Below are positions 23,371 to 35,360 of a DNA stretch of 64,000 nt, piece by piece; within the stretch, counting starts at the first letter, position 1; every line of letters begins with the position of its first letter. The notes beneath the pieces were generated by a model that made no database searches, had not been told where the DNA came from, and saw only the letters and a list, made by a program, of their open reading frames with translations. The position numbers were made by a program, and so were the translations under genes. Source of the stretch: Chytridium lagenaria (lineage: Eukaryota > Chytridiomycota > Chytridiomycetes > Chytridiales > Chytridiaceae); NCBI GenBank assembly GCA_025449115.1, contig JAHLKC010000118.1, positions 62,001 to 126,000 of the forward strand, in the 5' to 3' direction.

Positions 23371-24775
23371 TTATACGAATGACGTTGAAACTTGCTCCAA
23401 TAATTGAAAGCTATTACGTTGGAGAAACCGAGATATCAGCATACCCAACAATGACTGATTATTACCAAAAGCTGGCCATTTCGAATCCCTCAGTACGTTA
23501 GCCTTGCACGCCTCTGGATCAAATTGCGCTCCATCCAGCTCGCACAAATCGTCAAAACCATGATAAGCTTTTGGAAAAGGGTACATCCATTCTACGTAAA
23601 AAAATGTTCAGAACACCATGGCTGTTATAAGTAGTAGAAATCAAAGAAACCCACGGGATTCCAGCACTGTCACAGGAGGTCTCGGCTCTAAAGTTCGATT
23701 AAGGTACGAGTGGTATGAATTATGTAGAAACATATTGGAGGCAACGAATGCATCCAGACTGGAAAAATCATGCTCCTTTGACTTAACGAAACCCTCCACA
23801 ATGACGCGAACTGCTTCCAAGGCTGTGGCGAAAAGCGGATGACCCGGTACTCCAGCCATAAACATGGCCGGAATCCCATCGAATTCTTCCATCTTCTTCG
23901 AATCCTTAGACATCGTCGGATCATAGGTCCCGACGAGAATGGCAGCACCACCAGGCTCTAAGCTTGACCGACGCATTTTACTTTCTACAAGATGGTCAAC
24001 AGATTTTAAGCACTCGAGATTGGACGCGGCATATATTCCTCCAAAGTGATGAAGAAGTATAAGAGCCCACGTGATGCTCTTGGCGTGTTTGCCAGAGGTA
24101 GAAGCACCAACAGCCACACCTGATGTCGGGTGAGCAGAGCTATTGAGAGCTTGAAGGGTTGATATGAGGTGCGGATAATAGAGATTAACCAGTCGATTCA
24201 CATCCTGTTCCGTCCACATTCGGTAGGCGTACCGTGGATGAAGGTCTTTCCACGAATCTCTCCATTTTTTGACAGCTATCTGTTCATACTATCAGTTCAG
24301 GGTTCAATGCTTGATATGACCTGTGCGGCTGTGCCCCCATCCTCCTCCTCTGCAATTTGATGGATCATTCTCGGCATCCGTCCGCATTGCCATCCGATCC
24401 CAATATCCATAAATCAGAGCTCCCGACTTTAGATAAGTCTCCGCAGAGTCCAATATCTTCGACCTGAACATCTTTCGTTTCAACTGTCTTCCTGCGTGTT
24501 GCCCCTTTGACAGGGGAATTGCCCATCTTCACGTCGAAAGCTTTCTTATCAGTATCTTCCACCTGTGGTCGTTTTATCCAGGTTGTACGCCTACTATCAT
24601 CACCATCACTCGATTCTGTCACTTTTGCAGATGACCACTTTTGAATGAACAGGAGAACAAAGATCATCGCCGTTACCGCCAAAACCAGTCTCGAGATGCT
24701 TCTTCGTTTTTTACGAAACGACAGCGTGATTGCACTGGTCGAGGCGAACATAGTAGAGCGACTGAGCGTGAGCAT
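23371..24775 (-). CDS. OCH1-like glycosyltransferase (Gly_transf_sug), type II membrane protein, DXD missing
   Basis: The N-terminus has a short basic cytosolic tail and one signal anchor (RLVLAVTAMIFVLLFIQKW), as in Golgi glycosyltransferases. The catalytic region follows: PRMIHQIA, WKDLHPRYAYRMWTEQD, the GGIYA...LECL motif near 24030, then WMYPFPKAYHGFDD. Three or four exons fit, with introns at about 24252-24296 and 23586-23650. The frame changes between the stem and PRMIHQ near 24375-24395. The usual DXD metal-sugar motif (GGIYADLDVECL in relatives) reads GGIYAASNLECL, so both aspartates are gone. It may be inactive, may bind sugar differently, or may be misread. Family confidence is good. 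Confidence 0.75.
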
Positions 24776-25510
24776 GTTGTTTGCTCGACGGAAGCCAGAA
24801 GTTTTGAAAGCTCAAAACTCTCGTCATCTGATCGAATCGAACTCCGATGGGATATGAAAGAAAAAAGGGATTTACAGACAGACACCTAAAAGCAACTTTA
24901 CACCGAAGCATCGCTCACGCGCTCCCGCGTGAGAACTTGGGCATTGGTATAAAATGGTGGATGAATAACTTTGTGTTGTGTAAATGGTTGAATGGGACAA
25001 CAGGAACTAACAAAAAATCAATCGCGATTGCATTTTTGAAGAGAAAGGTAAGTCATCAAGCTGGCAGAGTGTGCCTTCCACTCCTCTATCACTGTCCCTC
25101 CCCTCTGCATGCCCATTAAAACTACTCATCATCTTTGACTCCTCGATATGTCCAAATTTGATAGATGGCTCGTTTCGACCATATCCATCCATATCCCCCA
25201 CTCATCACTTTACATCACACAATCGAAATCCATGTGCGGTTCTAAACAACCATCAAACCGTTTTAGAAGAGTTTCTGATGGTTGGAAGTATGGAATAAGG
25301 GATCTGTATGGATCACAGGATCTGCATGGTGCATGGAATTGCCAAACTCCATTTGGAAACCTTGCCCACTCTTTCTTGAACCTTCATGGGGGATTGCTTG
25401 GTACTAAATACTTGCTTCTGCTTATCCACCAGATTTAGTGCCTCAAGACCCTCTCCTTTCGTCGTTTTTTCAACTTAATTAATAATTAACTCCCGGAGCG
25501 GGGATCTTGA
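24776..25510. other. Intergenic, no gene supported
   Basis: Several short overlapping frames exist on both strands; none has a domain or a convincing start. This is the spacer between a minus-strand and a plus-strand gene and probably holds both promoters. Confidence 0.45.
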
Positions 25511-28150
25511 ATGGAAGGTGGTAGATATGCTGGTGAGTAGACGACAATGTTCTCTCATAGCTACATTGCTCCCGCTTTCTGCCTTTCTAAATCTTACATC
25601 TTTTTCAAGGCATTATACTGTATCGGATCCAGGTGAGATTTTAATATTCCTATGTAAATCATAATATGCATTACAGCGATCCACCGAATTTTTATTGTTA
25701 AACGACTCTTATTCCAATAAACGTCACTGGGCTCCTCCGAAAGGAAAAAGTTATTGGAAACGAGGACGAAGCCAAGTGAGTTTCACCTTTTCAAATATAC
25801 GTATGGACAGTGTTAATCATAAATTTAATGTTTAAAGGTGTGCTATTCGAGAAACCGTTGATATTACCGGACTTTCCGCGAAAAGCATCAATATTAGTGA
25901 TCCGTCCTTTCGTATTGAAATCAAAGTAAGTATCTTGAGACTTAATAAGTTAACTGACATATCTTCGTTGGAAGTATCTATCTGGCACAACACCCAAACA
26001 TGTAGTTTATTTTGTGGCATCAATTGCGTCTAAGGAGCGAATCATCCCCAGTGGTTTGGCTGGCCTCAACATGGCGTGGTTGCCCTTGGCTCAGGTATAG
26101 TACTCTTTTATGGATTTGTTTACGAACCATTGAACCAACCTTTGTAGGCAGCCGAAAAGAGTATGTATAAGAACATGCAAGATGCTCTCCGCCAAGCAAA
26201 CGGCTACATCGAGCTTCTCAAAACTCGTGTTCCGTCCCCCATGTCATCATCCAACCGTTACCTTCAAGGATCTGGAGGCGCGAATGGGCCGGCTGGCTCT
26301 GGTAAGTCCTCATACCCTGGTGGGATGAAGGAGCATGCAGGCGAACGTAATCGAAATCCTGTTTCTTCCCATGGAGATCGACGACGCCAAGGTGGGGGAA
26401 AAGGTCGCGGAGGTGGCAATGGTGACGAAGGCGAAAATACCTTTGGAGCACGCGGTCGCCGTGAGAGTGGTAGAGGGTCCCCCGAAAGCTCGGGATTTTT
26501 GAATGGAGGAGCAAGGGGAGGATCAAACAAGAGTGGTAAATCCATGTCAATGTCAATCGGTGAAGATGGCCATATTACTCGTGGATTCCTTTCAGGCTCT
26601 GTCGCTGAAAGGGCTGAGAAGCGGCTAGTTTTTGCGCCGAATGGATCTAAGGATTGGAGGGCCGGAGCTAGCTTTGTTAGTGAAGGTGCCGCTTATCCAA
26701 TGCCTGGAAGCGAGGCAGGAGGGAAGGACGCTGCGTCACAGATGGATAACCCTCTGTACAAAACGAGGCTTTGTGAGAGATATGAAACCGAGGGGACTTG
26801 CCCTTATGGAGCCAGGTGCACTTTCGCGCACGGAACGGTATATAATTTTTAGTTTAATTTGTTAAAACCTAATTACATTTAAATATTCATAGACCGAGCT
26901 CCGGGACCGCGCTACTTTCGGTGGCGATCAAGAGCAAAAAGGCGAAGGTCCAGAAAACCCTCTTTACAAGACTCGCCTATGCGAGAGATTTATTAAGGAG
27001 AATTTTTGCCAATATGGACCTCGCTGTAATTTTGCACATAATCCTGAAGAGTTGAGGACGAGGCCTGCTTCACTCGGCTCTACCGCAAGCGATGTTGTCG
27101 GACCGACCGCTGCAGCCGATGAAGTGCGCGAAGTAGCTCAAAAGCAGCCGGCATCATCAAAGGCTGAGCATCATGTATTGAACAGCGTCCCGTCCAATAT
27201 CTTGGCAGGAGCGGTGAAGGTCGTAAGGCCTGGCGGGAAGAAGAACGATAACATCTCATTGAAGGATCTCATGGATGTCGATAAGGTATCACTCCTTTTT
27301 TTTTTTTTTTTTGTTGTTTACTGTCGGCGGGGACGCTCGTCATCTTTTTCCGTAATTATGCCCTAATGATTTCCTATCTGTAGTATGGCAAGAAAAACAG
27401 CCGAGTGGTCGAGGTGGTCGGTGGTCTTAGGTATGGCGATTTATTCATATCTTGATTTTATATCTCTGCTTGGCTAATGTGATATCTGTTTCTCTACTAG
27501 CCCTCATACGGCTGAAGCGGCACCCACTGGTCCAGATCTTTCCCCGCGATCGTTTCCCGGCTAATCCCTCATCAGCCGTGGGTACTCCAACATTGTCGGC
27601 CCCCTCTCTCCCAACGACCCCTCTTGCACTTTTAAGTACACAAAAGTGGAAGAAATGTTAATTGCGGAGCTCTCTAAGTACTTCTCCTCTGCACCTGATG
27701 GAGGACGTACTTTGACAGAGGAGACCAAGGAGATCACGAGGGTCGAGTTTAAGCATGATTTGACGAAGCAGCAATTGTTTACCGTACTTATTCACGCGCT
27801 TTTTGATGCAGAGTATACAGCGAGTAAATTGCAGAATCGAGGGCCTTTTTGCGGCAGGTGAGATACATATTTTCGGCGCGTCCGACTTTTAATAACCACA
27901 ATTTGAACTCAGTACATTCGCACACAGCAGACCAGGCTGCGTTCTTGAAGGCTTGGGATAAAGCTATGCAGCGCACCGCGGGCCTTATGAAGAAAGCAGC
28001 TCTTGTTTTTAAGAATCTTTACGACGCTGACCTTGTTGAAGAGGATGTATTTTTGACCTGGTGCGATGGAGCTAATATCAGTGAGGGAGTGAAAAAAAGT
28101 GTCAGCCTCTTGTGGAGTGGTTCCGCACCGCAGAGGAGGAGGAGGATTGA
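25511..28150 (+). CDS. Nudix-like / tandem CCCH zinc finger / W2 domain fusion protein
   Basis: The N-terminal Nudix fold starts AGIILYRIQ, then HWAPPKGK and a box GKVIGNEDEAKCAIRETV-DITGL. In the box the REUXEE glutamate pair reads D-I, so hydrolase activity is doubtful. A Gly-rich linker follows, then two tristetraprolin-type fingers (YKTRLCERY..., YKTRLCERF...), each C-X8-C-X5-C-X3-H with the KTRLC lead-in; these bind AU-rich RNA in relatives. The C-terminus is an eIF5/eIF2B-epsilon W2 fold ending PLVEWFRTAEEEED. Frame changes lie in the A run at 25745-25749 (one A too many) and the A run at 28092-28098 (one too few). It is probably a cytoplasmic mRNA-binding regulator. Confidence 0.85.
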
Positions 28151-28499
28151 AGGGTAGCGATGTCGCGTGTTGCATTCGATGTCTTGCCTATGACATTTTT
28201 GTTTACAACTCTACAATAGCTTATCCTTGTTTGGTTCACGGCTTTCTTACCTTTCAATCCCTCGTTCACTTTTATTTCTGCCTCTGGTTTTCCCATTTTT
28301 TTAATCATTTTCCTGGTTCCTTCCCTTCCTAAAAGATAAATATACATATTCCCCTCCTGCTTTAAACGCAGCGGTGATTAAAAGCGCTAAGTTTATGCAT
28401 ATGACGTAACGATGAATTGGATTAGTATTTTTCTATGTTGACATTCTCACCGTTCAACCCTGATCAAGCACTTGGAAAGCGGGACACCATGTTATCGTT

Positions 28500-29959
28500 A
28501 TGTCAACTATAGTGTTTGTGCAGGGAGTAATGGCATGGGGCTCGTTTGGGCATTCAGTCACAGGCCATATGGCACAAGAGGTAGCACCATCAAACGCATT
28601 AAAAGCCTAACTCCTCACTAGCTTCTTTCTGTATCAGGATTAAAGCTCGTTGAACGTTTATTAGATCCGATATTCAATAAAACGCTTGGAGACACAGTGA
28701 GTTATCATACTGCGGCATGATGCTAAACATTTCGTCTTTACGGTAAAGCTGCAAGTTGGGCTGACGAATGGTAACCTTCTGCTTGTGCTTCTGGAATGTG
28801 AGCTGACCGCCAATGGAGGAGGAAATCTGAACCACACACGGGAATCTGGCATTATATCAACATTAACGCGTCAGCACCCGATAGCTGTGGCTATCAAGTG
28901 ACTGACTGCTTGGACCGAAACTGGTAACTATAGAGTGTTTTTTTTGCGCCGTTAACAAATAAAACCAGTATTGTCTCAGCCATCACTGACCAAACTCGAA
29001 AACTGCTTAACACCCAATGCGCAGATGGGGTCAACCAAACTCAAGCTCTACAATATGTTGTTCACTTCATTGGAGACATTGCGCAACCCCTTCACAATTG
29101 TGGACGAGATAGAGGTGGTAATGATGCGACGGTGACGTATAATGGGGCGGAAACGAACTTTCATTCGAGTACGTTACGGAAGAGTTGAAAAGATGCTGAT
29201 GGCTTTTAAGTCCATGATACAGAGATTCCTGTGCAAAGATCTATTGAAGTGAATGCAACGACGCCATCCCGTTATGCAGAGTTTTTGATTAATACTTACA
29301 AATCGAGGAGAGAGGAGTTTACGTCTTCTTACTACATTGATCTTATTACTATGGATAAGAATGACATGCTCTCTGCACCAATAGTATGTTTCTTTTTCTC
29401 ATTCCCGGGTTCTTTCCTATTGTTACAATGATATACATTGATGCTATTGATGTATAGATGATGTCCATTGATGCAAACGAATTGGATTGCTCAAAAAGTG
29501 GTTTCTGGTCATACTACGATTCAGTAGCTCCTGGCGTTGAATTCAACTCAACTTATTATGAAGCTGTACGTCTTCTCATTTTCTTTAAATTGTCAAAGAC
29601 TAAGCCGTTTATCTAGGTTAAAGTTCCTTTAGAAATACAAATGGCTAAAGCTGGATTTAGAGTAAGTCATCATTTCCTCTCACGCCAAACACTTACGGTC
29701 ATTTTAGATTGCCGCATGGATCAACTCTATTGCAACGGCATGCGATTCTAACAAAAATGTTCAACCAAAATGCGATCACACCGTTTGCGTGGTTGGCGCG
29801 CCTCTGGTGTCGGAATGTTCGCGGTGCGCGGCTTTGGTGATTGAAAACGATGCATACTGTGGAACCCAAGAATGGGATTGGACTTGTGTAGACAGAGTTT
29901 TCTCTTATTGCCCTAACGTAGAATGCCTTTCCCATCTCAGAATTTCTCGCGACGAATAA
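28500..29959 (+). CDS. S1/P1-type zinc nuclease, copy 1 of 3
   Basis: This is a secreted, tri-zinc nuclease that cleaves single-stranded nucleic acids and 3'-nucleotides. Ligand motifs are AWGSFGHSVTG (Trp and His), WADEW, GIWHYI, HFIGDIAQPLHNC...RGGND and NFHS...HDTEIP (H-X3-D). A Cys-rich C-terminal module follows (CDHTVC, CSRCAALVI, DAYCG, WDWTCVDRV). About ten exons are separated by 40-60-nt introns. The start is uncertain: the ATG at 28500 gives only a short hydrophobic leader before the mature Trp, so an earlier ATG at 28490 with a small intron is possible. It is the first of three head-to-tail paralogues and lacks the Pro/Ser linker of copies 2 and 3. Confidence 0.87.
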
Positions 29960-30802
29960 ACCAGCATCTTGCGGTGCTGATATCTAATATCGAACGAGTC
30001 CTCCCCCACTAATATCTCATCTGGCAGTAGAATATCAATTTAATATGGTATGTCGTTAAAAATGAAGATATACGGTAAAAGGACACAGGATTTGATTCTT
30101 TTTTTCCGACCCACCACCATGCGCCATTTTTCATGCTCTCTTCTCTCCGTCAGTTTCCCGTTATGACAAAGATTAAATTCTGTTTTTATTGATGAGTGTC
30201 TATTAGCAGTGACTGCAGATGGAAGATGGATTGATGAAGGAAGGGCGAAGAACGTGCTCTGCTCTAGTGATGGAGATGCTTCGCTAATTACAAACTCCGA
30301 TCTAGGAGTAGGGTGATACAAGTGTGTGTGGGGTTGAATTTGTCATGAGTGGGTCGTGGGGAATTATCGGAGGGTGATATTAATACTTCCACGACACACG
30401 TTCCCCATTTTCAGAGGTCAATTGGGTTGTTTCTGGGGTGACAGAATTCAGGAATTCGGATGGAGCACTGCCAAACGGAGGGAGGAGACCCGCCCAAGCG
30501 TATATAGGTGGATACCCAGGCAGGGAAGCAAAAAGATAGCATTTTATTATTGGACTGGGGACTTTTGTTTTTTAGTCTTAAAACCTTATTATAAGAAATC
30601 AAATTAATACACTACGCGTGTGTCAAGCAGAAAGAGATACCAAGACAGTTCCGATCGAACCCCACTTGAAGCCCTTATTCTTGCATTTAGTACATAAAGG
30701 GACAGAGTGACGATGGACTTCCTTTTCACCTCACATCCCGTCACTACCTAGCAACCTCATCGTCACATCCTCATCGTCGACGTTAAAAAACCTCATATTA
30801 CC
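29960..30802. other. Intergenic between nuclease copies 1 and 2
   Basis: No gene is seen. A TACATAAAGG element at 30691-30700, followed by a pyrimidine-rich leader, may be the copy 2 promoter. Minus-strand frames here have no domain. Confidence 0.4.
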
Positions 30803-32442
30803 ATGCACCTCTTAAGTTTTGTATTCACTTCCGCCGTCATGGCCTCATGCACTTCCCTTGTCGCGGCGTGGGGAGGATTCGGACACACCGTCACTGGTGA
30901 GATGGCTCAGCAGGTAATAGACCTTGTCCTTATCTGCCTTGCAAGGAGACTTCTTCTCGGCTCCCTTGCGAATCCCACTTCTTTTTTTTCTTCTTTCTAA
31001 TGATATCTGGTTTGACAGCTTTTGAGTGCCAAGGCAAGGCTTTGGTGGAAAAGCTTCTCGACCCAAAGTTTGCTAAAACTCTTGGAGGCAGCAGTAAGTA
31101 ACTTGCCTTTCCTTTCATGAGGCTGAAAATATATTGACCAATGCTTCCTTCAATATCTGTTTTAGCCGCTAGCTGGGCTGACACTTGGTGGGTTTATCAT
31201 CGTGTTATGTTTTTGTTTGTTTTTTCATACAGCGAAATATATTTTCAGTTTTTAACACCATAATTTGTAGGAGGTCAAGCAACCCCCAGACCGGTCCCTG
31301 GCATTACATTGACATCTCGGCGGCTGCTCCGCAGAGCTGCGGCTACAAGTCAACCGACTGCACAGGCCGAAACTGGTGAGTTTTTTAAGATATTCTTTCT
31401 GGTGATTTCACCAGGCTAACGTTTTAACAGCATCGTTTCGGCCATTTCTGACCAAACCAAGGTTCTTCTCAACAACAAGTGCACTGCAGGCACCGCGAGC
31501 ACCCAAGCTATCCAGTTTCTCGCCCATTTCCTTGGAGACATTACACAACCCCTCCATAACTGCAACAGGGCGCGAGGCGGTAATGACGCTCCTCTGGTTT
31601 ACAACAATCAGAATACCAACTTCCACGCTAGTGAGTATTTTTAAAGAACAGTTGTTGCAATATTGCCATACTCATATATTTGTGTAGTTCATGATACACA
31701 GGTTCCCGTTCAAAGGTCGAAGGAAGTTGCTGCTCCTACCGCTAAAGGATACGCTGACTATTTGATCAGCACGTACAAGCCTCAATCCAGCGCTTACACC
31801 TCTTCATCATTTATTGATCTTACCACGGTTGACACAAACGACATTCTTGTGGGCTCTATTGTAAGCATCTACTGTACTATTTTTTTTTTCTCCAAACCGT
31901 CTTGTTTACGACCGGCCTTTAGAACATGTCTATTGATGCCAACAAACTCGACTGCAGCGCGACCGGTTTCTGGACCTTTTACGATCAAGCCCCGACCACC
32001 GAAGATTTTAGTAGAACTTACTACCAGCAAGTCAAGATCCCCATCGAGATTCAAATGGCTAAAGGAGGTTTCAGGGTAAGCTACTGACTTTCATGATCGA
32101 TAGCTGTTGACTAACGCGTTTTACAATCCAGATGGCCGCTTGGATCAACGCTATTGCTGAAGCCTGCTCTCCTGGGTCAATCCCTCCCCCACCTCCGGTT
32201 CCAACCACCCCGGTTCCAGGTCCTAGTCCCGACACCTGCTCTCACAGTGTCTGTAGTATTGGTGCTGCTCTGAGTCTGGCTGCAACGCCTGTGCTTCAGC
32301 CGTTATCAGATCGGACGCTTACTGTGGATCCACTGAATGGGACGATGTCTGCGTTGGAGCTGTTTCCAACCTCTGCCCCTCTGTACTTGTTAAAAGATCC
32401 TTATTATCGGATTCATTCCTTTTTCTTTCCTCTTTGTTATAA
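30803..32442 (+). CDS. S1/P1-type zinc nuclease, copy 2 of 3
   Basis: The signal peptide (MHLLSFVFTSAVMASCTSL...) ends directly before the mature Trp of WGGFGHTVTG, as in P1 nuclease, where that Trp is a zinc ligand. The other motifs are WADTW, WHYIDI, HFLGDITQPLHNC...RGGND, NFHA...HDTQVP. A Pro/Thr linker (PPPPPVPTTPVPGP) joins a C-terminal Cys-rich module (CSHSVC...). The last exon changes frame near 32262-32272; one added base gives SGCNACASAVI...DAYCGSTEW as in copies 1 and 3, with a stop at 32440-32442. It should be secreted and act on extracellular RNA or DNA, for example in phosphate scavenging. Confidence 0.88.
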
Positions 32443-33129
32443 ACCTCTATAAGTATCTTTGGGCTGTCGTGGCCAAAATCAAGATTATGATCACAAAAGT
32501 GGTTGATACGCGTGAAAGGAGATGAATTCCGTTTACGCAGTTTGTACATAAACATTTTATCACTGATAAATAAATACCATCTTGGCTCTCTCTGGTCATG
32601 GAAAGTTTCTCACTTTTAATGTTCAAGGTGAGGAAAATAAAATAAAATTTAAAGTAAAATTAAAGCCCGAGAGAATCCTTGGCCCTCATGGTTTTACCAA
32701 ATTTGGACAAAAGATAGGCAATGACCTTGTCAGTGACATCGTGGATTATTACCAGCACGCGCTATTACAAGTCAGCACTACCCATCCAGTCATGCTCATC
32801 GACGATCGTTTGCAAAGAAAGCAACTTGTGGGGGAGGAGACAACGCATGGAGGAAGCGTGCCCATGCTTCATTAGCACTGGCCACTGGATGGTGTGGGGA
32901 AGAAATCCGGATATCCGATCTCATACAGAAAGGAAGTCCGACAAAAGTTATTCATTACTTATGGCACCCCGTCACTCGATCCCTTCATTCCTTGGAAGGC
33001 ACTCCTTATCCATTCATCCCCACTCCCACTGCCTCTCTTCTTTGAGGCTACATACTAGACGCTGTCAAACCTCTTTTATAAATAAACTCACATCCATCCC
33101 ACCTCCTTCTTTTCATTCATCCCATCGAA
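32443..33129. other. Intergenic between nuclease copies 2 and 3
   Basis: An open frame at 32582-32875 (+) has no ATG at its start and no recognisable domain. The rest is copy 3 promoter and leader. Confidence 0.4.
33075..33083 (+). promoter_or_regulatory. TATA box of nuclease copy 3
   Basis: TTTATAAATAAA lies about 50 bases before the ATG at 33130, followed by a C-rich leader. This is a typical core-promoter layout for a secreted enzyme gene. Confidence 0.5.
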
Positions 33130-34807
33130 ATGAAACTTTCGCTCCTCATCACATCCGTCTTTTTTTCATCCGTCTCCACCGTGAACGCATGGGGCTCGTT
33201 CGGGCACAGCGTCACTGGAGAAATGGCGCAAAAAGGTATGCTGGTCGGGTTTTTTTTCAAATGTGTTGACTTTTTAAAAGCTCTTGAGTGTTAAGGGTAA
33301 AGCTCTTGTTGCGAAGCTCGTCACGTCGAATTACGTAGGTGCAGCATCGGCGGGTACTTTGAGCGGAAATGGTGGGATATATTGAAATATGTCTTTTCCA
33401 AATCTAAAAGGCACGTAATTAATCACCTTCCTCGACGAATTTTCTATACAGCATCCAGCTGGGCTGACGTATGGTGAGTGTTCATGGAATATGTTGTTTT
33501 TTATGTCTTTCTTAAAGCAACTCCTTTCTAATGACTGCAATCGCAGGAAGTCGACGTTCCCCGCCTCTTCTCCTTGGCACTATGTAGACATCATGGCCAA
33601 CTCTCCTGCTGCATGCGGTTACGTAGCTAGCGACTGCGCGGACCGCTCATGGTAAGCTCTCCCAATATTTATTTTCCACTAACAGCATCGTCTCAGCCAT
33701 TACCGACCAAACCAAAATCCTTTTGAGCAACAAGTGCTCTACCGGCACCAATAGCAGCCAGGCACTCCTCTACCTCGCTCACTTTATCGGAGACATTACA
33801 CAGCCTATGCATAATTGCAACCGCCAAACTGGGGGTAATGGTATAAATCAAATCCAGTTTCTTTTCTTTTCATTTATTAATACATTGCTTTGATTCTTTT
33901 TTTAGATGCAACTTTAAAGTATGCCGGCAAGTCCAGCAATTTCCATGCTAGTATGTACATCATTTACCTATTCTTTAAGAATGTGCCGCAACTTTGATAC
34001 TAACTTCAAATTGGGCTTAGTTCACGACACTCAAATCCCAGTCCAACGGTCAAAAGAAGTCTCGGCTACAACCACCACCGCTTACGCTACCTACCTCATA
34101 AACGCCTACGCATCCAAAGCCGCCACCTACAACACAAGCACTTTTATGGATCAAACTTCCGTTGATGCCAACAACATTTACGTTTCTGCAATTGTAAGTT
34201 TTTTGTGTTAAAACGATATACCAAACTCTGTCCCTTTAGGCGCAGTCCAACGATTCCAATAAGCTTGATTGCAGTAAGACTGGATTTGGACGCTGTACGA
34301 TCAGAATCCTTCGCAAGAGTTCAATTCGACTTACTACGAGGCTGTGAGTTCGGCATTTGCTAATTTATTTTTTTTTTTACGTTGTTTGCTTTTACCTAAT
34401 TCTTTGACTTTAGGTTAAACTCCCTCTCGAAGAGCAACTCGCGAAAGGTGGCTACAGAGTGAGAAGATCCTCTTGATTATTTTTAAATAAGCTGATCCCT
34501 TCTCTCTTAGATTGCTTCATGGATCAACGCCATCGCCGAGTCCTGTAGCTCCACCACTACTCCATCCCCATCACTTTCTTCCTCTCCCTCTCCTTCGCCT
34601 TCCCCAAAAGTTTCTTCCACTCTCTCCCCAAGTCCCACCGCTGCCGCATGTGTCCACTCCGTATGCAGTACTGGCGTCGCGCTCAAATCTGCATGCAGCG
34701 CGTGTGCAGCAGCTGTCATCAAGGCTGACTCATACTGTGGAACAACTTCGTGGGATTCGACATGTGTGGATGAGGTTTCGATGTACTGTACTGGAGTGGT
34801 TTGTTGA
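33130..34807 (+). CDS. S1/P1-type zinc nuclease, copy 3 of 3
   Basis: The signal peptide MKLSLLITSVFFSSVSTVNA is followed by the mature WGSFGHSVTG. The motifs are WADVW, WHYVDI, HFIGDITQPMHNC...TGGND, NFHA...HDTQIP. A Ser/Pro linker leads into the Cys-rich end (CVHSVC, CSACAAAVI, DSYCG, WDSTCV). The frame breaks in the T run at 34285-34287, where one more T restores GFWTLYDQ as in copies 1 and 2. The RGG of copies 1 and 2 is TGG here. It is closest in layout to copy 2, which suggests a recent duplication of that pair. Confidence 0.88.
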
Positions 34808-35360
34808 ATACGGTTAACGTTGATAATTTTTTTGGTACCTCATACATATAAACAAACATATTAGCCTGCTTGTTCGAATGTTATTCGTTTTGTTTTCTAT
34901 ATCTTACACGCTCGGGTTTCCATCCTTTTCCGTTTTCTGCGACTTTGGCCGTTTCTTGATTGGCTAAATTGCATCATCGTACAGCCCTTTCAAAATAAAA
35001 ATTATAAATAAAATAATAAGCGTTTATCCTCGCTATCCACGTCGCCTTCATCTTCTGTTTGAAAAGGAGAATGAGTTTTAATTTTAAGTGTGCGAGGATG
35101 TTGGAGTCTGGCCGGGGCGGACTTTTACGATTCTATGGCAAAGACTTAAGCTGAGATGTCCAAGTCTAGTGGTGCTGGTTTTAATCATGAGTGGTGAAGA
35201 GATTTCATACATTGACGATGGGTTGACGGAGAACGGGAATACTGCGCGGGACAGGCGGGAAGAGAAGGCGCTCTCAATCAAGCTCATTTTATTTGTACTG
35301 AATGTCAGCCTTCGCCAATCTTGACAACTCCGTGAAGTTTGCTTTCATCTATCACACAAA

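Noticed and set aside
26218..26556. Long minus-strand frames opposite the Gly-rich linker
   Set aside because: They are antisense shadows of the Gly/Arg-rich linker of the CCCH protein and have no domain.
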